A stretch of DNA of 8,710 nt from Thiobacillus sp. (GTDB lineage: Bacteria > Pseudomonadota > Gammaproteobacteria > Burkholderiales > Thiobacillaceae), in NCBI GenBank assembly GCA_024710445.1, contig JANJUT010000169.1:1-8710 (forward strand), given 5' to 3'. The notes beneath the pieces are model-generated. The model was not told where the DNA came from and ran no database searches. It saw nothing but the letters and a program-made list of their open reading frames with translations. The position numbers and the translations under genes were made by a program. This document shows, one piece after another, positions 1-5,126 of this stretch; position 1 is the first letter of the stretch; every line of letters begins with the position of its first letter.

Positions 1-17
1 GTCGTGTGTCGCGACAA
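1..17 (-). CDS. possible start of a downstream gene (partial, runs off window)
   Basis: After the folE-like stop codon, the minus strand carries an AGGAG Shine-Dalgarno word (plus CTCCT at 23-27). Five bases further on is a TTG codon (17-15) followed by an open frame to the window edge, reading M-S-R-H-T. The ribosome-binding word sits in the same ATCAGGAG context seen upstream of the genes starting at 1485 and 3756. Only five codons are visible, so no product can be named. The start could equally be fortuitous. Confidence 0.2.
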
Positions 18-52
18 TCTGTCTCCTGATAGTTCAGCACTGCGTCCGCCTG

Positions 53-697
53 TTAACGCAGCTCCCGCTGCAGGGTGGCACGCAAAAATTCATTACGCAG
101 CTGGTCGCTGGTTTTGAAGTTGCCGGTAAATGCCTGCGTCACTACGCGTTCGTCGCCGCGCCGGTCTTCCCCCAGCAGCAGGCACAACTGCTCGGCCTCG
201 ATCATGCAGGCCGCACCCTTCGCCTGGCCATGGGTGACGAGCGCCTCGGCGATGTCACGCGTCATCCATTCCTGATAGGTGAAGCGGTGGCCGATTGCAT
301 CGACCATGCGCGCGACCCGGCCAAAGCCGTGCAGCCGTCCACCGGGGATATAGGCCACATGCGCCACGCCGCGAAACGGCACCAGGTGATGCGGGCACAC
401 GCCATGCACCGCGATGCCGCGCACCACCACCATGTCGTCACCGTCATCGGCAAATCCTTCGCCCAGCGCATCGGCGGGCGAAATGGCATAGCCGCCGAGC
501 AGCCGCTTTTGCCACAGATCGCGTACGCGTTCGGCCGTGCGCCCGGTGTGCACCGAATCCGGCGCCACACCGCAGGCCGCGAGCATGTCATTGATGGCGC
601 GCTCGAACGCTGCCGGATCAAACGAGCCGACCTGAGGAATACCGATGCTGCCGCTGTCGTGCGGGGTGTGGCAGTCGTGGTCGCAAGCACCGCTCAT
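53..697 (-). CDS. folE: GTP cyclohydrolase I family protein, divergent (FolE-like)
   Basis: Family role: converts GTP to 7,8-dihydroneopterin triphosphate, the first step to folate and other pterins, in the cytoplasm. The predicted protein has 214 residues, a usual bacterial FolE length. Zinc ligands are recognisable at C101 and H104 (in CPHHLVPF) and C172. H103 matches the catalytic histidine of that motif, HVAYIP lies at 113-118, and the QE pair is at 142-143. Divergent positions: the usual catalytic His two residues before the last zinc Cys is Q170, the following arginine-glycine is lost (LLLGED), and the GLSK-type phosphate loop reads GFGR (124-127). The N-terminus has a short Cys/His-rich CDHDCH segment. 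The ATG at 697 overlaps the upstream stop by four bases (ATGA), which fixes this start over the longer frame from 745 and implies translational coupling. Family assignment is firm; canonical activity is uncertain. Confidence 0.85.
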   Translation of the reverse strand: MSGACDHDCHTPHDSGSIGIPQVGSFDPAAFERAINDMLAACGVAPDSVHTGRTAERVRDLWQKRLLGGYAISPADALGEGFADDGDDMVVVRGIAVHGVCPHHLVPFRGVAHVAYIPGGRLHGFGRVARMVDAIGHRFTYQEWMTRDIAEALVTHGQAKGAACMIEAEQLCLLLGEDRRGDERVVTQAFTGNFKTSDQLRNEFLRATLQRELR

Positions 698-1485
698 GGC
701 TGCTGGTTCAGCGTCGACTTGAGGAACTCCAGCGTCCGCGTCCACGAATCGGCATCGGCCGCATGATCGTATTTCAGCGGCAGTCCAAACTGCGCCGCGT
801 AGCTGTCGGCCTCGCGGTTGGTGAAGGTGTGCTTCACGCCGGGATAGGAGACGAACATGTAATCCGCCTTGGCGTTGTCCATTTCGGTCTTGAACGCGTC
901 CACCTGTGCCGGCGGCACCACCGGATCGGCCTCGCCATGGAAGATCCGCAACTTGGCCTTGATGTCGCCCGGCTTGACCGACACATCGGTCGCCAGCACG
1001 CCGTGATAACTCACCACCGATTTCAGCGGCACGCCTGCGCGCGCCATGTTCAACACCACGCCCCCGCCAAAGCAGTAGCCCAGCGCGGCCAGTTCGCCTT
1101 TTTTCACATTGGGCTGCGCACTGAGAAACTTTTCAGCCGCCAGAAAGCGCAGCAAGGCCAGCGGCGGATTCTTGTTGATGCTGCCGGCCAACGCGCCCGC
1201 CTCGGTCGGGTTATCCGCAATCTGGCCGTTGCCATACATATCGACCACCAGCGCCACATAGCCTTCGCTGGCAAGCATGCGCGCACGCTTGCGGGCGTAA
1301 TCGTTGGCGCCCCACCACTCCGGCACCACCAGCACCCCGGCGCGCTTGTCCCTGGCCGTATCGTCAAATGCCAGGTAACCCTTCATCACGGTTTCACCGG
1401 CCTTGTAGCTGACATCCTTGACCACCACGGCGGCCATGGCCGATGACGACAAAAACAACAATGACAATGCAAGTGCAGTTTTCAT
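694..1485 (-). CDS. secreted dienelactone hydrolase family protein (alpha/beta hydrolase)
   Basis: A 263-residue protein. Residues 1-18 form a classical signal peptide (MKTALALSLLFLSSSAMA, cleavage before AVVV), so the enzyme is probably periplasmic. The rest is a dienelactone-hydrolase fold. The nucleophile Cys138 sits in GYCFGGG, with Asp187 in FHGEADPVVPP and His219 in GVKHTF completing a Cys-Asp-His triad. A PEWWG segment (55-59) corresponds to the family's conserved Glu region. Family members hydrolyse dienelactones or other small esters and thioesters; the substrate here cannot be read from sequence. The ATG at 1485 is chosen over the longer frame from 1542 because it begins the signal peptide and has an AGGAG site six bases upstream. 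It is first in a two-gene unit with the FolE-like gene (ATGA overlap at 694-697). No ring-cleavage or other aromatic degradation genes are nearby, so a role in chloroaromatic degradation is not indicated. Confidence 0.9.
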   Translation of the reverse strand: MKTALALSLLFLSSSAMAAVVVKDVSYKAGETVMKGYLAFDDTARDKRAGVLVVPEWWGANDYARKRARMLASEGYVALVVDMYGNGQIADNPTEAGALAGSINKNPPLALLRFLAAEKFLSAQPNVKKGELAALGYCFGGGVVLNMARAGVPLKSVVSYHGVLATDVSVKPGDIKAKLRIFHGEADPVVPPAQVDAFKTEMDNAKADYMFVSYPGVKHTFTNREADSYAAQFGLPLKYDHAADADSWTRTLEFLKSTLNQQP

Positions 1486-1491
1486 GGGGGT

Positions 1492-1542
1492 CTCCTGATT
1501 GAACGATCTGAAAGCATACCGCGCCCGCACGCACCACCACAA
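1492..1542 (-). promoter_or_regulatory. candidate promoter and RBS for the hydrolase-folE unit
   Basis: On the minus strand a TTGTGG box (1542-1537) is separated by 18 bases from TATGCT (1518-1513), followed about 20 bases later by AGGAG (1496-1492) and the ATG at 1485. The ribosome site is clear. The -35 box is weak (three of six consensus bases), so the promoter is only a candidate. Confidence 0.35.
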
Positions 1543-1635
1543 CCGCGCGCGTCGCGTGGCTTACGCCTGCCGATGTTTGCCGCCGCCAGGCCCCTGCAGC
1601 GGTAAACTCACACCTCCCGCACACCTCATCTTTCC

Positions 1636-2358
1636 ATGACCGATTCCATCCGACTCTCCAAACGCGTTGCCGAACTGCGCGCCTGCTCGCGCCGCGAAGC
1701 CGAACAAATCATCACCGGCGGTTGGGTGCGCGTGGATGGCGTGGTGATCGAAGAACCGCAATTCCGCGTGGCGAGTCAGCGCATCGAGATCGATCCCCAG
1801 GCCGACCCCAGCCAGATCGAGCCCGTCACCCTGCTGCTGCACAAGCCGGCCGGCGTGCGCATCAACGACGACGACAAAACCGCCTTGCAGCTGCTGCGTG
1901 CCGACACCCTGTGGGAGCATGATGGAACCGGCATCTCGCCGCTGAAAGCCCATTTCACCCGGCTCACCGCCTGCGTGCCCCTGGAAACCGATGCCAGCGG
2001 TCTTGTCGTCTTCACCCAGGACTGGCGCATCGTGCGCAAGCTTACCGATGACGCCGCCACGCTGGAGCACGAAGTCCTCGTCGAAGTCAGCGGCGAACTC
2101 ATCCCCAACGGCCTCAAACGCCTGAACAAGGGCATCCCCTACCACGGCCACACCCCCGCCGCCATCAAGGTCAGCTGGCAAAACGAAACCCGCTTGCGTG
2201 TCGCATTGAAAGGCTGCCAGATCGGTCAGATCGCCCATCTGTGCGAAGCCGTCGGACTCCAGGTAGTGTCACTGAAACGCATCCGCCTCGGCGGCATCCC
2301 GCTGGCGAAAGTGCCCGTTGGGCAATGGCGTTACATGCGGGAGGATGAGCGCTTTTGA
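1636..2358 (+). CDS. RsuA/RluF-family pseudouridine synthase homologue with altered catalytic motif
   Basis: A 240-residue protein with an N-terminal S4 RNA-binding domain (about residues 4-50, ending in GGWVRVDGVVI) and a C-terminal RsuA-type domain (about 65-240), including LLLHKPAGV (66-74) and LGGIPLAKVPVGQWR near the end. In active members the motif reads R-L-D-x-D-T/S-S/E-G-L, the first Asp being the catalytic nucleophile. Here the aligned stretch is P-L-E-T-D-A-S-G-L (115-123), so Arg is Pro115 and the catalytic Asp is Glu117 (codon GAA). The second conserved block, normally RQIRRM, reads GQIAHL (197-202). The fold and RNA-binding surface look intact but pseudouridine synthesis is doubtful. 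It may be an RNA-binding or assembly factor derived from the family. The gene diverges from the hydrolase gene. No Shine-Dalgarno is visible before the ATG, so the start is less certain than the frame. Confidence 0.85.
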   Translation: MTDSIRLSKRVAELRACSRREAEQIITGGWVRVDGVVIEEPQFRVASQRIEIDPQADPSQIEPVTLLLHKPAGVRINDDDKTALQLLRADTLWEHDGTGISPLKAHFTRLTACVPLETDASGLVVFTQDWRIVRKLTDDAATLEHEVLVEVSGELIPNGLKRLNKGIPYHGHTPAAIKVSWQNETRLRVALKGCQIGQIAHLCEAVGLQVVSLKRIRLGGIPLAKVPVGQWRYMREDERF

Positions 2359-2678
2359 GTGGGATGGAATTCGCTGCGTGGTGCGTTCAGGGTATGCGCA
2401 TCCCGGGTGAGTGACGCGTAGCTGAGCATTCCGTATTCCCGGTTACGGCCCGCTAAAGCCCACAGCTTTCAACGTCACGATAGTCGGCTATCTGGGTGAC
2501 CCGCCATTCGCTGACTTTTCTCGAATTTCGGCTCGTCGGCCGGAGCGGCCATCCAGGTTCGCCGCTCAATTAATGCTGAACGTCAGCTTTGTGGGAACGT
2601 AGGCAAGGAGTGTTGTCGGCGAACAAGAGACCTTCAAGGTGTTCTATCTGGAAGGCCGGCAGCCGATCCAAAACAGCC
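2359..2678. other. noncoding interval rich in small inverted repeats
   Basis: No frame here looks like a real gene; stops break all frames and no ribosome site with a convincing start is seen. It contains a series of short inverted repeats: 2390-2404 (near-palindrome around ATGCGCAT), 2431-2448 (CCGTA/TACGG), 2455-2469 (AAAGC/GCTTT), 2474-2500 (GTCAC-GATAG paired with CTATC and GTGAC) and 2575-2587 (GCTGA/TCAGC). None is followed by a proper T-run, so none is a convincing intrinsic terminator. The interval lies between two convergent genes and directly borders the attC site. Confidence 0.6.
2474..2500. repeat. bulged inverted repeat (hairpin), unknown role
   Basis: GTCAC followed by GATAG, a four-base loop TCGG, then CTATC, a three-base bulge TGG and GTGAC. 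Ten base pairs can form, interrupted by one bulge. A second hairpin (AAAGC/GCTTT, 2455-2469) lies four bases to its left. No T-run follows on either strand, so a structured RNA or protein-binding element is as likely as a terminator. Confidence 0.5.
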
Positions 2679-2745
2679 ATTCAACATAGAGGCGAGGGGC
2701 GCGCCGCCGATAGGTGGAGCGTCCCTCTCGACCGTCGGGTTGGGC
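2679..2745 (-). repeat. attC: integron attC recombination site (67 bp)
   Basis: Read on the minus strand, the site runs from an R'' box GCCCAAC (2745-2739, fits RYYYAAC) to an R' box GTTGAAT (2685-2679, fits GTTRRRY). Inside, an L'' arm CGAGAGGGACGC (2730-2719) pairs with the L' arm GCGCCCCTCG (2702-2693) over ten base pairs, leaving two extra adenines on the L'' side. Extrahelical bases on that arm are a hallmark of attC and give the orientation. Unmatched spacers (2738-2731 and 2692-2686) separate the R and L boxes, as in the unpaired central spacer of known sites, and a variable terminal segment caps the hairpin. The length falls in the known attC range. The site starts eight bases after the stop of the gene ending at 2754, as expected for a cassette. 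Confidence 0.85.
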
Positions 2746-2753
2746 AATGATCG

Positions 2754-3425
2754 CTAACTGCTAGCATGCTCTTCGATTTCAACTTTTTCCAACCACTCTG
2801 CAAAACTTTCAACTTCGGCAAGTGCAGTAAAGAGGCTTTCCCGCGACACACTTATCGTCGGAGGCATGAGCCACATATTCTGATCTTCATCCGATTCGGC
2901 TATAAGCCGAATTTCCTTCTCATCAACGAAAAATGGGTGCGGGATCTTCTGTAAGTCATTGTCTGCGTAGTGTGTGCTTTGGCATGTAATTGAATCTGGA
3001 TGTTGAATTCTGTTTCGAGCAAGAACCAACTCTTCAAGCATGACTAAATTTGAAGGCCCGTTCTCGAATTTAATGCCCGTGTGGCGTGCAAAATATGCCT
3101 TGTAGCCGTGGAACCAACCATTCTTGAAATCTGGTTTCATCGACTCATCGACGGGGATTCCGATCTGGCGCTCCCACGTTCTGAAGTAGAGGTGTAGTGT
3201 GGCCGAAAGCATAGAAATGCAAGAGCGGCCAATTACTTGAAGGGATTCCTCCGCTTCAAGCCATTCCTCAAGAAATGGAGGTTCGCCATCTTCGCTGTAT
3301 GGAGGAATGAATGGTTCTTCCTCGGCTTCAATCTTTCGCTTGCGTTCAAGGTATGGATCGGAAGCCGTGACGTAAAGCTGCTGAATAAAGGTAATTCTGC
3401 GGTTCAAGAAAAAGCGAACGTCCAT
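2754..3425 (-). CDS. cassette-borne protein with HEPN-like RNxxxH motif (function unknown)
   Basis: A 223-residue soluble protein with no signal peptide or membrane segment. Residues 24-62 are very acidic and charged (EAEEEPF, EEWLEAEE), followed by predicted helices (63-90). LEELVLARNRIQH (130-142) contains R137-N-x-x-x-H142, the pattern of HEPN-domain ribonucleases, which occur in toxins, abortive infection and CRISPR effectors. The C-terminus (190-220) is another acidic amphipathic helix region. I do not recognise a named family; HEPN is an inference from one motif in a helical context. The ATG at 3425, seven bases after the upstream gene's stop, is chosen over the longer frame from 3500. 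The longer form would overlap that gene by about 68 bases and add a segment unlike the rest. No strong ribosome site precedes it, so translation may depend on coupling to the gene before it. It is the last gene of the cassette. Confidence 0.7.
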   Translation of the reverse strand: MDVRFFLNRRITFIQQLYVTASDPYLERKRKIEAEEEPFIPPYSEDGEPPFLEEWLEAEESLQVIGRSCISMLSATLHLYFRTWERQIGIPVDESMKPDFKNGWFHGYKAYFARHTGIKFENGPSNLVMLEELVLARNRIQHPDSITCQSTHYADNDLQKIPHPFFVDEKEIRLIAESDEDQNMWLMPPTISVSRESLFTALAEVESFAEWLEKVEIEEHASS

Positions 3426-3432
3426 GTTTGAT

Positions 3433-3756
3433 CTACTGTGCTCCAACGTAACGACCGTCGGGCAACAAACGGCAACTCCTGCCAGGGTAGTAGTTGCCAT
3501 CTGGGCACAAGATCATTGATCCCGTATTGGGAATGTATCGCCCATCGGGAGCAAGGCGAGTGCCACCGCCATAGTCTGGGACATAGTTTCCGTCCGGGGC
3601 AAGCGCGCAACGGGGAGCTGTCGTCCATGATCCATCAGGGCAAATCTTGCACTGACCATCCGCATGAAACTGCCCGTCAGGGCACATCGTAGAACTGACT
3701 GCACTGAACGATGTTGCCGAAATAAAAACGAAGAGAAGACTGCGTACCTTGCTCAT
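3433..3756 (-). CDS. small secreted PDG-repeat protein, first gene of the cassette
   Basis: A 107-residue protein. Residues 1-22 form a signal peptide (MSKVRSLLFVFISATSFSAV then SS), with mature sequence starting near TMCPDG. The mature part is almost entirely six imperfect repeats of a [C/A/L]PDG-x-[Y/W/F] unit spaced 10-15 residues apart (CPDGQF, CPDGSW, APDGNY, APDGRY, CPDGNY, LPDGRY). Several repeats end in a Cys, so mature cysteines could pair in disulphides. No catalytic site is visible; a cell-envelope, surface or binding role is possible but unproven. The ATG at 3756 is supported by the signal peptide and by a perfect AGGAGG (3766-3761) four bases upstream. The leader from the cassette edge is only 25 bases, leaving no room for an internal promoter, so transcription must come from outside the cassette. 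The next gene starts seven bases after its TAG stop. Confidence 0.8.
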   Translation of the reverse strand: MSKVRSLLFVFISATSFSAVSSTMCPDGQFHADGQCKICPDGSWTTAPRCALAPDGNYVPDYGGGTRLAPDGRYIPNTGSMILCPDGNYYPGRSCRLLPDGRYVGAQ

Positions 3757-3775
3757 AAGACCTCCTGATTGAGTT

Positions 3776-3782
3776 GCCCAAC
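3776..3782 (-). repeat. integron core site at the upstream cassette boundary
   Basis: GTTGGGC on the minus strand fits GTTRRRY, with the expected cut after the first G. Its sequence is the exact complement of the R'' box GCCCAAC at 2745-2739 of the attC at the other end. No matching RYYYAAC box or attC-like hairpin is found within about 150 bases upstream, so the DNA beyond it is not another cassette. It may be an insertion target or a decayed attI. Confidence 0.75.
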
Positions 3783-3974
3783 AGTTATTCACAGACCCAG
3801 CGGTCAGTATTATTAAAATTCGCAGAACACGCTTAAATACGGTAACTGATTAATTCATTTTGGGGCCACCCATATGCGTCAATAATACAGACGCTGGGCG
3901 CATCGGTCTGCTTTGGTCAATTCCTGCCAGCGACCAAACATCAATGAATGTCAGCTTCACCATGGAGAAGACGT
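3783..3974. other. AT-rich noncoding interval between egtD and the cassette, with two inverted repeats
   Basis: No gene is seen. Two inverted repeats stand out. One is 3869-3898, CCCA-bulge-GCGTC, loop, GACGC-TGGG. The other is 3912-3938, TTTGGTC and GACCAAA around a 13-base loop. A short CAGTTA/TAACTG pair lies at 3782-3787 and 3843-3848. On the minus strand a TTGACG box (3882-3877) and TAATAC (3812-3807) are isolated promoter-like words, but neither has a well-spaced partner. Any promoter serving the cassette genes would have to lie here or upstream in egtD. Confidence 0.45.
3912..3938. repeat. 7-bp perfect inverted repeat downstream of egtD
   Basis: TTTGGTC (3912-3918) and GACCAAA (3932-3938) are exact reverse complements separated by 13 bases, lying 36 bases past the egtD stop. 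As an RNA hairpin reading from egtD it lacks a trailing T-run, so it is a weak terminator at best. A protein-binding dyad is an alternative. Confidence 0.45.
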
Positions 3975-4988
3975 TCATTCGTTAACATTTTCTGCTCTAC
4001 CAATGACGCTTCGTGACCGGCTTGCGCCATGCACGAATGCGTCTGCGCCCACCCCATACAACTGCACCGCAAACCCGTCCTGCTCCCACTCGCCCGTCCG
4101 ATACCAGCCCGCCCGTTCGGCAATTGCACTGAATTCATCGCGGTGGAATTTGTAGGAATTTTCGGTATGCAGGGTTTCGCCCTGATCGAAATGGACGTGC
4201 TGATTGGCGACGATGACGGTCTGCTCGGCAAGACTCGCCAGATGCATTTCGATGCGGCTGTGCCAGGGGTTGTAGAACGCATAGTGGCGAAACCGGGCCA
4301 GGTCGAAATTGGCGTCCAGTTCCCGGTTCAGCCGAACCAGCAGGTTGAGATTGAAGGCAGCGGTCATGCCGGCGGCATCGTTGTAGGCACAGTGCAATTG
4401 CTCCGGGTCTTTTTTGAGGTCGAAACCGATAAGCAACTGGCCGCTTGAACCGGCGAGTTGATGAAACCGCTTGAGTAAAGCGGTGGCTTCGTCGGGTGAA
4501 AAGTTGCCGATGCTGGAGCCGGGATAGTAGATCAGCCTGCGGCCATCCGACACGTAGGGCAAGACGGCTTCCAGATCGTGGATGAAATCCATGCCAAGGG
4601 CGGTGACGGCAAGGCCGGGGGGGTCGTGGGCGAGCGGCTCGGCGGCGGCAAGTGCGTGCCCGGCAATGTCGAGCACGACGAGCTGGCTGGGGTGCAAGGC
4701 ATCCAGCAACACCCGGACTTTGCTGCAGTCGCCCGCGCCCGGTTCGATGATGCAATCGACTGCCCCGATGGCTGCTGCGATCTCGGGCATGCGCGAGGCC
4801 ATCAAGGCATGCTCGGTGCGGGTGAGGGTGTATTCGGGCTGCCTGCAAATGGCTTCAAATAGCTGACAGCCCGATTCGTCGTAAAAGTATTTGGGCGGGA
4901 TGGATTTTGGATGGGCGGCCAATCCGGCCAGTACGTCGGTGCACAAGTCGTCACGCTGATGGTGTAAATCCAGAAAACGGAAGGACAC
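3975..4988 (-). CDS. egtD: L-histidine N-alpha-methyltransferase EgtD
   Basis: Transfers three methyl groups from S-adenosylmethionine to the alpha-amino group of histidine, giving hercynine, the first step of ergothioneine (and selenoneine) synthesis; cytoplasmic. The 337-residue length is near that of mycobacterial EgtD. Visible family features: PPKYFYDESG (31-40), PEYTLTRTE (51-59; homologues more often have PEYY here), the SAM motif IEPGAGDCSK (81-90), YYPGSSIGNF (154-163), GFDLKKD (188-194), AYND (201-204), IEMHLAS (246-252) and the substrate-pocket segment HTENSYKF (274-281). The start is GTG at 4988, nine bases after an AGGAG (5002-4998); an ATG at 4996 is out of frame. It is divergent from the EgtB-type gene at 5127 with 138 bases between, allowing shared regulation. 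The stop lies about 190 bases from the integron cassette. Confidence 0.93.
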   Translation of the reverse strand: MSFRFLDLHHQRDDLCTDVLAGLAAHPKSIPPKYFYDESGCQLFEAICRQPEYTLTRTEHALMASRMPEIAAAIGAVDCIIEPGAGDCSKVRVLLDALHPSQLVVLDIAGHALAAAEPLAHDPPGLAVTALGMDFIHDLEAVLPYVSDGRRLIYYPGSSIGNFSPDEATALLKRFHQLAGSSGQLLIGFDLKKDPEQLHCAYNDAAGMTAAFNLNLLVRLNRELDANFDLARFRHYAFYNPWHSRIEMHLASLAEQTVIVANQHVHFDQGETLHTENSYKFHRDEFSAIAERAGWYRTGEWEQDGFAVQLYGVGADAFVHGASRSRSVIGRAENVNE

Positions 4989-5126
4989 TGAACCATGCTC
5001 CTGTGGTTAACGCTGCACGTGGACACCCATCGAACATCCCCCCGCCGGAAACTCAAGGCGCGCCCCAATTCACCCAAATTGAGGTTCGACGCCTAGAATC
5101 CACTGGATGCACCTCATCTGTATAGC
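4989..5126. promoter_or_regulatory. divergent egtD / egtB control region
   Basis: This 138-base interval separates two divergent genes of one pathway. Toward the plus-strand gene, TTCACC (5069-5074) and TAGAAT (5094-5099) form a -35/-10 pair, with a long 19-base spacer; transcription would begin near 5106. A short dyad CAATT/AATTG (5066-5070 and 5077-5081) overlaps the -35 box and could be an operator. Toward egtD an AGGAG at 5002-4998 serves the GTG start. No Shine-Dalgarno is visible before the ATG at 5127. Confidence 0.35.

Larger units (their letters stand above)
2685..3781 (-). mobile_element. integron gene cassette carrying two genes, no integrase in window
   Basis: The element spans G^TT cut points between 3782/3781 (upstream end, GTTGGGC on the minus strand) and 2685/2684 (in the R' box of attC). 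Closing it into a circle rebuilds an attC whose R' box GTTGGGC is the perfect complement of its R'' box GCCCAAC. This self-matching of the cassette's first bases with its own R'' is what integrase-mediated insertion produces. Both genes point toward the attC, the first ATG is only 25 bases from the cassette edge, and the last stop is eight bases from attC. Base composition is visibly more AT-rich than the flanks. No attC was found on the upstream side and no intI gene lies in the window. It therefore looks like a lone cassette, either inserted at a secondary site or left from a decayed integron. Confidence 0.8.

Noticed and set aside
763..1446. Plus-strand frame opposite the dienelactone hydrolase
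   Set aside because: Histidine-rich shadow; the minus strand has a signal peptide, catalytic triad and ribosome site.
1561..2238. Long minus-strand frame opposite the RsuA-like gene
   Set aside because: It is glycine/aspartate-rich shadow sequence with no motif, while the plus frame has clear family domains.
2359..2678. A second attC or another cassette downstream of the first
   Set aside because: No RYYYAAC/GTTRRRY pair flanking a complementary arm pair was found. The nearest words (TTTCAAC, GCTGAAC, GTTACGG) violate the consensus.
3426..3460. Possible attC or core site between the two cassette genes
   Set aside because: The only candidate, GTTGGAG on the minus strand, breaks the GTTRRRY rule at its last base. 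There is also no hairpin room, since the genes are seven bases apart.
3505..3690. DNA-level tandem repeat or CRISPR in the PDG-repeat gene
   Set aside because: Units vary in length and sequence, keep one reading frame and conserve protein residues only; it is a protein repeat.
5082..5100. GGTTCGAC...GAATCC resembling a tRNA T-arm
   Set aside because: No acceptor, anticodon or D-arm can be built around it.
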